NCBI GenBank assembly: GCA_002418055.1
Contig: DIDI01000021.1
Span: forward strand, 1-15,135
Direction of reading: 5' to 3'
Source: Lactobacillus sp. UBA5804
GTDB lineage: Bacteria > Bacillota > Bacilli > Lactobacillales > Lactobacillaceae
Length of the DNA stretch: 15,135 nt
Shown: positions 1 through 5,952 of the stretch, one piece after another
Layout of the letters: the number at the start of each line of letters is the position of its first letter
Numbering within the stretch: position 1 is the first letter of the stretch
Notes under the pieces: generated by a model
Told to the model about the DNA's origin: nothing
What the model saw: the letters and a program-made list of their open reading frames with translations, nothing else
Databases searched by the model: none
Program-made: the position numbers and the translations under genes

Positions 1-2654
1 CACCCGGAAGCAAAGCCACCCATTTGAACGTAACCGGCATAATCTTGCGTATTATAATCGAAAAGTTCAGGAATCAAATCATAGTTTTGTTCGGCTTGGC
101 TTGTCATCCAATCAATCAAGCTTTTTGCTTGTCCTTTTTGTTGCATTTTAGACAATGCACCGGCAATACGTAAATCAATAAAACCCCATTCCCTTGAATC
201 ATACAAATCACCGTCTTGATTTCTCATAAAACCGGGTGTATGGCCTGTCTTGATTCTCAAATTCTGATTAAATGCTGCCATCATGCCCCTTGCTAACTTT
301 GAATCTGGCTGAACTAGTCCCATATTAATCGCTTCGACAGTAGATCCATCATTCTGCTTAGCTATATCGCCTTTACGCTCTAATGAAGATGCAATTATTG
401 ATTGACCATCTTGTGTCACAACTAGCTGCTTCATAATCGCTGCTTTTAGATGATCTGCCGCCTTACTGTATTTCTTATATAAATCATTAAACTGAAGTTT
501 GCGAGCCATTTCAGCAGCCGAGTTGAGACCAGCCCATGCTGTAATATTGGTGAAGGCAAATTGTTGCCTTGCTGGTGCCGATTTCAAAACATTATAAGGA
601 TCCCAATGTTCTTCCCAAATAGAAGAATCTTGTTTCAGCAGACCATTTTTTTATCTACTAATTCAATCAGCAAGTCTGCATCCCGTTTGGTAATTTTATA
701 CCAATTGGTATTCTTAATCTCTGTCTGAATGATTGGTGCTTGCTTAGCTTTTTCTTTGGTCAGCTCTTGTTTTTTCGCAACCAACCATGTTTTAGCAGCG
801 ATAACAGCTTGTCTAGCTGCTGCCACTACCTCATTCTTTTGATTAACCGCCGCTCTTGCACGCTCAATTTGCTGCTTGGCCTGTTTAATAATTGCTGCTT
901 GTTTTACAATTTCTTTATTTAATTCATTTTGTTTCTCGGTGAGCCATGATTGGGCAGCACTCTTTTCAGTCTTGGTTCTAGCAGATTCAAGTGCTTTCTT
1001 AGCTGTTTTAACAATCATCCGTTTGCGTGCAATCCAACCTTTAGCTGTTTGAATTTGTCGCTTTGCCCGTTTGATCACATCACCCTGAACCTGTTTTTCA
1101 TTTATTAAATCCGCTTTTTTTTGGGCCAAGCTAACTTTAGTATTTGCCAGTTTATCTGTAGCATTATCAACAATTTGCTGCTTGCGTTTTATCCAACCTT
1201 GGGCCGTTTCAATATTTTTATTATTCAATAGAAATTGATAATCCCCAGTTGTTTTAACATAATAATTAATGGTCCACAGAACTAAGCCCCAACCATCAAA
1301 CTCAATATTTGGTCCATGGTCATTATAATCTGATTCTTCAGTGCCATTCCCATAATAGCGACAAACCGACAACAAATAGTTTTCGCTTAATTTGGTATTT
1401 AATCCATAAATTGGAGCTTCAGTCTGATCATTTTCGATGTATTGACTCTGATAATAATTATTGCCAGAACTGTCTTTTTTCATTTGAGCATTTAAGAAGA
1501 ATGATAATGCATCTTTTGCTTCTTGATAATGTCCAGAGTCAATTAAAGCACGAATTGAATAGCTGCCATCACGTACCCAAGCAATGCTCCATTCACCAGG
1601 AATTAAACTAGCTAGTACTTGACCATATCCAGCACCCTTTTCTCTAACCTGAGACATTTTTAAAACCGCTGTTGACTGCAAGTATGTTCGCTTTTCCTGA
1701 ACTGTCATTCCTTGTGGCATTTTTTCGTTCTTGTGCCACTTCTGCCACCAGTTTTCTTCTTGCTGCAGTAAAGCTTGAGGAGACTTATTTAAAGCTGTTT
1801 TGGCATTAGCATCTACATCTTGACTCAGTGCCTTTTCATTGCCATCTTCCCTTAGGCCAATAATGACCCCAAACCAATGCGATTGACCTGAATGCAGGAC
1901 AATATTACTATTCTCATATCCAGATACAATGTCATTCGCAGATTTAGTCACTGTATTATTTAAATCATTGTTCTGTTCCAAACTGTTTACAGGTGTATTT
2001 GCACCTGCACCGGTTTGATATTTTTGTCCTTCTGAAACTAAATTCTTATAAATCGCAAAACTGCCAGTTTTAGAATTAAACTCTTTAATGTAATTGTTTT
2101 GCGAATTATACTCACTCTCTTCATTAGCAGATGCATAGTCACTCCCCATACGCATATTCTGCCGGGAAAAGACTGATACCTGTCTGGTCGGGCCATTATT
2201 CGTTACTTTAACTAACATATAAAGCAGCGATGACTCATTTTGGTTTATTCCTGAAAAAGGAGTGACATAATAACTGTCAAAAGTTAAATTCTCGTTGTTT
2301 TGAACGGAATGAATAATATTTGTACCATTCACATACTCAGCTTTTTTTACCGGTAAATCATTCAGCCACTTTACTTTTTGATCTGTCCGATAGCCAAAAT
2401 AAGAATCATACATATAATTTGGTGTCGTACTGTTTTCATCTTCATGCGTGTAAATATGCCGCTGCAGCCGAACAAATTTGCCTTGTTTTTGCGAATATAT
2501 ACCTGCAGTTAAACCATTGGACGTCGTTAACTGATCCCACGAACGGTGTCCCGTATAATCGCTAGCAGCATTTACTGTATTTTTCCCTACAAACAAACTG
2601 AAAATACAGGTCAGTAATAGGGTTATACCAACTAAAATTTTTTTTCTGTTTCAT
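1..2654 (-). pseudogene. Secreted GH15 glucoamylase-like glycosidase, two frameshifts, 3' end outside window
   Basis: Predicted exo-acting alpha-glucan hydrolase releasing glucose outside the cell. I choose the ATG at 2654, 8 nt after GGAGGAG. From it, M-K-Q-K-K runs into an A8 tract (2638-2645); with seven A the frame continues as a signal peptide (ILVGITLLLTCIFSLFVGK), cleaved near VNA-A, and joins the long frame 635-2596. That frame has an N-terminal beta-sandwich-like region (about residues 20-290 of the frame), then the barrel start GEWSIAWVRDGS (334-345) and FDGWGLVLW (433-441), both GH15-like. It ends early at 635 just after an A7 tract (646-652). With eight A the frame runs on to position 1 with DSSIWEEHW at 606-623, whose Glu pair fits the GH15 general acid, and LIPELF near 60-80, a possible general-base Glu. 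Residues 461-630 are a coiled-coil insertion (separate entry). Without it the length would be ordinary for bacterial GH15. The breaks may be real decay, slippage switching or sequencing error. Confidence 0.85.
707..1216 (-). repeat. Lys/Ala-rich coiled-coil repeat insertion inside the GH15 catalytic domain
   Basis: About 170 residues (461-630 of the 635-2596 frame) lie between GDYQFLLNNKN and the helix KITKRDADLLIELVDK, which in GH15 enzymes are normally close together just before the SIWEEH acid motif. The insert is rich in Lys, Ala, Gln and Ile, has no Pro until its end and reads as long amphipathic helices. A motif [TA]-A-[QK]-x-W-[IL]-x-x-K occurs four times, with Trp at 468, 521, 551 and 604. 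The spacings 53, 30, 53 mean an 83-residue unit is repeated twice, each unit carrying two Trp motifs. The reading frame is open throughout, so the insert arose as coding sequence. Its function is unknown; a stalk, an adhesion spacer or a cell-wall contact are possible inferences. Confidence 0.75.
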
Positions 2655-2732
2655 ACCATGTACTCCTCCCAGATCATACAGCTAATTAAAAGTCCAAATC
2701 ATGAACTCATTTCACGTTTGATTTCCCTCTCC

Positions 2733-2780
2733 CTATAATGTAATCGATATCATTATAGCTTTTAGGTACTTCTGATGCAA
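2733..2780 (-). promoter_or_regulatory. GH15 promoter with overlapping LacI/CcpA-type palindrome
   Basis: Read on the minus strand, TTGCAT (2775-2780), a 17-nt spacer and TATAAT (2752-2757) form a plausible promoter about 100 bp ahead of the GH15 start. A 26-bp near-palindrome at 2733-2758 has perfect 8-bp arms CTATAATG and CATTATAG around TAATCGATAT. Its core 2738-2753, ATGTAATCGATATCAT, fits the catabolite-responsive element consensus WTGNNARCGNWWWCAW except for T at the R position. It also resembles MalR-type operators with a central ATCGAT. It covers the -10 and start point, the position for repression. Sugar-controlled expression of a glucoamylase would make sense, but which LacI-family protein binds is inference. 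Confidence 0.6.
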
Positions 2781-2869
2781 TAAAGGTTGAGAATAAATTC
2801 ACAATTTTCCTTTGAAAATACAATCAAAATGACTGCTGTTATTGTTAAAAAGACTTCAGACGAAACAAA

Positions 2870-2901
2870 AAAAGCTGGGACAATTAATTGTCCCAGCTTT
2901 T
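2870..2901 (-). terminator. Perfect 32-bp palindromic terminator
   Basis: The arms AAAAGCTGGGACAATT and AATTGTCCCAGCTTTT are exactly self-complementary. On the minus strand the stem is followed by seven T in all, on the plus strand by only four, so it ends minus-strand transcription better. No intact gene lies on either side, but a decayed minus-strand frame ends 46 bp away at 2948, which would explain it. Confidence 0.7.
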
Positions 2902-2947
2902 ACTATTTAAATGACTCACATGGCCATCCATGCAATTTGCCATTGCT

Positions 2948-3121
2948 TCAATCCATAAACTGCTTAGAACGGTCTATATTTTGATTATCACTGATCAAAT
3001 GTATGATTACAACGTAGCCAACAATAATCAAAAAGACTTTTGTCGTGATTAATTGATCAGGTTCATTATAGCCTAAGTTAACTTCAAAGAAGTAATTTCT
3101 TTGAAGCCTTTTGTGATGCTC
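2948..3121 (-). pseudogene. Probable remnant of a small membrane protein
   Basis: A 57-codon open stretch on the minus strand, bounded by TAG at 3122-3124 and TGA at 2948-2950, includes one convincing hydrophobic segment, VFLIIVGYVVIIHLI, preceded by EVNLGYNEPDQLITTK and followed by a polar tail SDNQNIDRSKQFMD. There is no ATG, GTG or TTG at its head. AGGAG lies just upstream (about 3118-3122), followed by ATCACAAAAGGC in a neighbouring frame, as if a start codon had mutated and a frameshift had followed. The hairpin at 2870-2901 sits where its terminator should be. I do not recognise the family. It could be chance, but the composition and terminator favour a decayed gene. Confidence 0.35.
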
Positions 3122-3256
3122 CTAATTTAGAAATAAAACGCCTCAATTAAAGCAATAATGCCAAATATGTCATAAATTAAAACTTTAGAGTCCTAATATA
3201 CTTGACTTTACGTAGAAAAATTCTTGCTTAATCTATTATACAAGGGAACCAGTTCA

Positions 3257-3280
3257 TTAACACCCACTTGTGGGTATTAA
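3257..3280. repeat. 24-bp inverted repeat, possible operator
   Basis: TTAACACCCAC and GTGGGTATTAA flank a TT centre; 10 of 11 positions pair. It lies 42 bp upstream of the rpmG -35 box and has no T-run, so it is not an obvious terminator. Its C-rich/G-rich arms recall metal-sensor operators, but I cannot assign a regulator. Confidence 0.4.
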
Positions 3281-3321
3281 AGATGTTCATCAAGATCCTG
3301 AAAATCGCCATTATTTTTTGG

Positions 3322-3350
3322 TTTACAGGCAAAATGATCTGCGCTATACT
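3322..3350 (+). promoter_or_regulatory. Sigma-A promoter of rpmG
   Basis: TTTACA (3322-3327), a 17-nt spacer and TATACT (3345-3350) make a near-consensus promoter, with transcription expected to start near 3357 and a leader of about 60 nt before the L33 start. Confidence 0.75.
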
Positions 3351-3355
3351 AATCA

Positions 3356-3378
3356 GATTTAGTTATTACAATTAAATC
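3356..3378. promoter_or_regulatory. Imperfect palindrome at the rpmG start point, possible Zur-like site
   Basis: GATTTA and TAAATC form matching 6-bp ends of a 23-bp element lying right after the -10 box. The right half contains ATTACAATT, one base from the ATTACGATT half-site of Bacillus-type Zur boxes, while the left half matches poorly. Zinc-free L33 paralogues are often controlled by a zinc repressor, so the position is suggestive. The regulator assignment is inference. Confidence 0.35.
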
Positions 3379-3418
3379 ATTGAAGTTTACTTTTTAATGG
3401 ATGAAAAGAGGATTTACC

Positions 3419-3568
3419 ATGTCAGCAAATATTATTTTAGCCTGTGAAGAGACCGGGGAAAGATGTTACTTAACCAAGAAGAACAAGCGCAATACGCCTA
3501 GCCGTTTGCGGCTGCACAAGTATTCACCCAAATTACGCCGCCGCGCTTGGTTCCTTGAAACCAAATAA
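3419..3568 (+). CDS. rpmG: Ribosomal protein L33, cysteine-poor (zinc-independent) form
   Basis: A 49-residue protein beginning MSANIILACEETGER and ending RRRAWFLETK, matching L33 of the large ribosomal subunit in length and pattern (TKKNKRN, KYSPKLRRR, terminal ETK). The zinc form of L33 has four Cys in two CxxC pairs, near residues 9/12 and 36/39. Here only C9 of that set survives (12 is Thr, 36 Ser, 39 Leu), with an unrelated C16, so it should not bind zinc. The start is fixed by AAGAGGA at 3406-3412, 6 nt before ATG. It is a single-gene unit with its own promoter and a terminator directly after the stop. Bacteria with two or three L33 copies use such forms when zinc is scarce; that role here is inferred. 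Confidence 0.93.
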   Translation: MSANIILACEETGERCYLTKKNKRNTPSRLRLHKYSPKLRRRAWFLETK

Positions 3569-3600
3569 CTTCAAAAAGCGATGTTCTCTGAGGAGCATCG
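3565..3600 (+). repeat. 36-bp direct repeat, copy 1
   Basis: The segment from the rpmG stop codon through its terminator stem (ATAACTTCAAAAA to GAGCATCG) matches 5772-5807 at 35 of 36 positions. The two copies bracket the ABC exporter block of about 2.2 kb. Confidence 0.9.
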
Positions 3601-3605
3601 GTTTT
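3579..3605 (+). terminator. rpmG terminator (repeat copy 1)
   Basis: CGATGTTCT pairs with AGGAGCATCG through nine pairs (two of them G-T) around a CTGA loop, followed by GTTTT. The T-run is poor compared with the second copy at 5786-5814. Confidence 0.6.
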
Positions 3606-3625
3606 CGAAGTGATGGCACTATCAT

Positions 3626-3676
3626 AAGCCTGTTGCTTTGCTTATCTCATGTTAAGCTAGTTAACAGGCTTTTTTT
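3626..3676 (+). terminator. Second terminator after rpmG
   Basis: AAGCCTGTT (3626-3634) pairs with AACAGGCTT (3663-3671), and T continues to 3676. The long loop contains a small inner stem GCTTA/TAAGC. It insulates rpmG from the exporter unit, or belongs to a lost gene. Confidence 0.7.
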
Positions 3677-3821
3677 GCACAAAAACGCGGCATCGTTTCC
3701 ACATTAAGAAATATGTGACATTCTCTTAAATTTAGCCAGTCAGCTACTGTTTTGAGGTGTCATTGTCATAAATTTGGGCTCAATTTAGCAGTTAGATGAG
3801 ATACTCGTTATTAAAAAAATA

Positions 3822-3850
3822 TTGTAATATTATTTGATAAGTGTTAAAAT
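3822..3850 (+). promoter_or_regulatory. Promoter of the ABC exporter
   Basis: TTGTAA (3822-3827), 17 nt and TAAAAT (3845-3850), with an extended TG at 3842-3843. It implies a leader of about 280 nt before the exporter start at 4138. Confidence 0.55.
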
Positions 3851-3869
3851 TCCATAAGCAACAAGATGA

Positions 3870-4114
3870 ATATTCCTAGTGTTGTTGTTCACTCAAGCTG
3901 TCTTTGAAGCGTCGCAAGCAGTATTAGTAAGATTGGATAAATTATTAAAAACAATTCAGTCAGTCCACTAGCAGCGTTGTTTTATACGCTGCTGTTTCAA
4001 AGTATAAAACAAAGTTACTTAATTTTTATTTATAGTGGTGTTTTGTCTTTTATTTATATGTTAGTTATTCTGCCTCGCATAATGCTTTATTTTAAACAAG
4101 AAGATATCGCGTAG
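3870..4114 (+). pseudogene. Possible frameshifted small membrane-protein frame ahead of the exporter
   Basis: Two overlapping open stretches read like parts of one protein. The first, 3870-3971 (33 codons), gives LLFTQAVFEASQAVLVRLDK and then LLKTIQSVH, an amphipathic helix; an out-of-frame ATG lies at 3866. The second, 3941-4114 (57 codons), gives PLAALFYTLLFQSIKQ, then YLIFIYSGVLSFIYMLVI and a polar tail FKQEDIA, ending 23 nt before the exporter ATG. Neither has a convincing start codon or ribosome site of its own. It may be a decayed partner or immunity-like protein, or merely an AT-rich leader. I do not recognise the family. Confidence 0.25.
3970..3993 (+). promoter_or_regulatory. Leader hairpin ahead of the exporter
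   Basis: AGCAGCGT and ACGCTGCT pair perfectly over 8 bp around TGTTTTAT. It is followed only by GTTTC, so it is a weak terminator at best. Its place in a long leader would allow attenuation; that is inference. Confidence 0.4.
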
Positions 4115-4137
4115 CATCAATTTGGAGGAAAGAAGAA

Positions 4138-5751
4138 ATGAGTTTTAAAACTATTATTAAGCACATACCTAAGGTAGTACTGCTAGGTATCATTATCACC
4201 ACTATCATTTCTTCTTTTGATGGTGTTGTTCTTTCAGCTGTTATATCTAATGTAACGCTATTTAACCGCAATTCCTCGGTCATAAGTATTGTGATATATA
4301 TCTCATTAGGCTTATTTGCGTGGCTATTTATTTATTTTTCAATGTCCTTGAAACAGATATTGGTTAATCGATTTATCAAATTAATGAATATCCTTTTAAA
4401 AAGCAACTTCATTTATTCACAGGTATTACACCCAAGGTTTGAATCAGACGAATCTAATAATGTTTCTAAGCTTTTTAATGATTTTAAACTGGTTGAAACG
4501 AATTACTTTAGTACAATATTCGAATTATATGCGTCTATTCTTATGAGTGTTGTATCTGCAGCGTATATTTTGACTTTAAATGTGACTGTAGGATTAATTT
4601 TTATTATTTTTTCAACGCTCCCCCTCATTTCTTCAAAGCTATTTGGTAAGGTTTTAAATAGCGCTTCATTGTCATGGCAAAATAGCAGTAGCCAATTTCT
4701 TAGTAAAGTCACGGATTTATTTAAGGGGATTCGTACTATTAAGACTTATTTAGCTGATAAATTCATGTATAATGACACCATTAATTATTTGAATCAATCA
4801 GAAAATTCATATCAAAAAATGAACAATCTACAAGCGTGGGCCATGTTTACAAGTGCTATTTTGTCAGTCGTTAGTTTTCTTTTTCCATTGGGCGTTGGTT
4901 TGTTTTTTATAACCCAAAATCAAATAACCGCTACCAAAATTATTGCCATCTTTTTAGCAAGTGATCGTGTTGTTGGGCCACTAAGAAACGCAGCACAATA
5001 TATTAATCAAATCAAAACGACTCAAAGTATTCGTAAAAATTTAAAAACCCAATTAATTCATTTTAATGATCACCAGCAGATAGCTACTTTTGAAGCACCT
5101 GAATTAAAGCTGGATGACGTAAGTTTTAAATATAGTAGCAATAAAAAAGTAATCGATCACTTAACCGTTTCATTTCCATTTGGTAGTAAATCTTTAATTA
5201 CCGGTAATTCTGGTACTGGCAAATCTACCTTATTGGATCTGATACAAGGGTTTATTAAGCCTGACTCTGGGAAAATATATTTAACTGATGGTATAAAGAA
5301 GATAGCTCGTGTTGGTGAATCTAGTATGATTGCATACATTGAACAAAACCCAACATTGTTTAATGATACGATCAAGTTTAATTTAACCTTAGGATACGAC
5401 TTTTCGGATAAACAGTGTTTGAAAGTTTTGAATACTGTCGGATTAGTGACTGAATTAGGTGACAATATTTTATCCAATCATTATGGTGAAGGCGGGAAAA
5501 ATTTATCGGGCGGTCAAAAACAAAGAGTTGAAATTGCCCGTGCATTATTGTTTAAGAAAAAAATAATTTTAATCGATGAAGCGACATCAGCACTAGACAG
5601 TCATATGAGTGATCAAATTCAAGCCATTATTAATAACTTACATAGCACAGTTATTGAGATTGCCCACCATTATGATAAAGCCGCAATTAGAGGCATGCAT
5701 TATACTCACTATAAATTAGCAGCTGAAACGTTAAAAGTGACTCATGATTAA
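4138..5751 (+). CDS. ABC exporter, fused membrane and ATPase domains
   Basis: A 537-residue half-transporter that should dimerise in the membrane and use ATP to export an unknown substrate. The N-terminal half has hydrophobic segments near 12-34, 48-70, 128-165 and 235-285. The ATPase half shows Walker A GNSGTGKST (356-364), a Q-loop Gln in IEQNPTLF (about 403), signature LSGGQ (456-460), Walker B IILIDE (476-481), D-loop SALD (484-487) and switch His in EIAHH (about 510). All motifs are intact. There is no N-terminal peptidase domain. At 537 residues it is slightly short for the MsbA/MdlB-like type B exporters. GGAGG at 4124-4128 fixes the start. The gene is visibly richer in A/T than the pst genes and stands alone between two copies of the same terminator, which suggests acquisition. 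A peptide, lipid or drug are all possible substrates. Confidence 0.88.
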   Translation: MSFKTIIKHIPKVVLLGIIITTIISSFDGVVLSAVISNVTLFNRNSSVISIVIYISLGLFAWLFIYFSMSLKQILVNRFIKLMNILLKSNFIYSQVLHPRFESDESNNVSKLFNDFKLVETNYFSTIFELYASILMSVVSAAYILTLNVTVGLIFIIFSTLPLISSKLFGKVLNSASLSWQNSSSQFLSKVTDLFKGIRTIKTYLADKFMYNDTINYLNQSENSYQKMNNLQAWAMFTSAILSVVSFLFPLGVGLFFITQNQITATKIIAIFLASDRVVGPLRNAAQYINQIKTTQSIRKNLKTQLIHFNDHQQIATFEAPELKLDDVSFKYSSNKKVIDHLTVSFPFGSKSLITGNSGTGKSTLLDLIQGFIKPDSGKIYLTDGIKKIARVGESSMIAYIEQNPTLFNDTIKFNLTLGYDFSDKQCLKVLNTVGLVTELGDNILSNHYGEGGKNLSGGQKQRVEIARALLFKKKIILIDEATSALDSHMSDQIQAIINNLHSTVIEIAHHYDKAAIRGMHYTHYKLAAETLKVTHD

Positions 5752-5771
5752 TCATCAATGTGTTCGGCGCG

Positions 5772-5807
5772 ATAACTTCAAAAAACGATGTTCTCTGAGG
5801 AGCATCG
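5772..5807 (+). repeat. 36-bp direct repeat, copy 2
   Basis: It matches 3565-3600 with one difference (A for G at the 14th base). Similarity starts exactly at the ATAACT that in copy 1 includes the rpmG stop codon, while the sequence before it (TCGGCGCG) is unrelated. Confidence 0.9.
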
Positions 5808-5814
5808 CTTTTTT
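5786..5814 (+). terminator. Terminator after the ABC exporter (repeat copy 2)
   Basis: The same 22-nt stem-loop as after rpmG, here preceded by an A-run and followed by C and six T, giving a much better intrinsic terminator. Confidence 0.8.
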
Positions 5815-5842
5815 GATGTCCGACCAATTTTAAGTCCCCCTC

Positions 5843-5907
5843 TTTACCTAAAATTTACTTAGAATTTACCTGATAGCCATTTAACCTTTACATCAGCTCG
5901 CTATACT
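5843..5907 (+). promoter_or_regulatory. Pho box and promoter of the pst operon
   Basis: TTTAC occurs at 5843, 5854, 5865 and 5887. The gaps are 11, 11 and 22 bp, so all four sit on one helical face; the slot at 5876 reads GCCATT. This matches the PhoP direct-repeat pattern of Bacillus (TT[ACT]ACA units about 11 bp apart). TATACT at 5902-5907 serves as -10 and the -35 position (TTTAAC at 5880) is poor, as expected for an activator-dependent promoter. Expression should rise when phosphate is low, through a PhoP not found in this window. Confidence 0.75.
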
Positions 5908-5952
5908 CCTAATTGTAATCAAGGATGACTTAGAAAAGTCGAGGTATTTAGG

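Noticed and set aside
740..2565. Plus-strand frames opposite the glycosidase (740-922, 1309-1611, 2320-2565)
   Set aside because: They are antisense to a long recognisable coding region, with low-complexity or Cys/His-rich composition and no ribosome sites.
635..2596. Complete secreted protein starting at a TTG and ending at 635
   Set aside because: The TTG has no ribosome site, a signal peptide lies directly upstream in the same frame, and clear GH15 sequence continues in another frame to position 1. The frame is the middle of a broken gene.
2787..2984. 65-codon plus-strand frame
   Set aside because: It runs straight through the perfect palindromic terminator at 2870-2901, has no ribosome site and resembles no known protein.
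3704..3729. TTAAGA/TCTTAA inverted repeat downstream of the second rpmG terminator
   Set aside because: A 6-bp AT-rich pair is expected by chance in this composition.
3866..3907. 13-codon frame MNIPSVVVHSSCL as a signalling peptide exported by the ABC protein
   Set aside because: No ribosome site, no Rgg-like regulator or maturation partner nearby, and it is too short to judge.
3565..5807. Insertion sequence or transposon carrying the ABC exporter
   Set aside because: There is no transposase, no inverted terminal repeats and no integrase; only the direct terminator repeat supports insertion.
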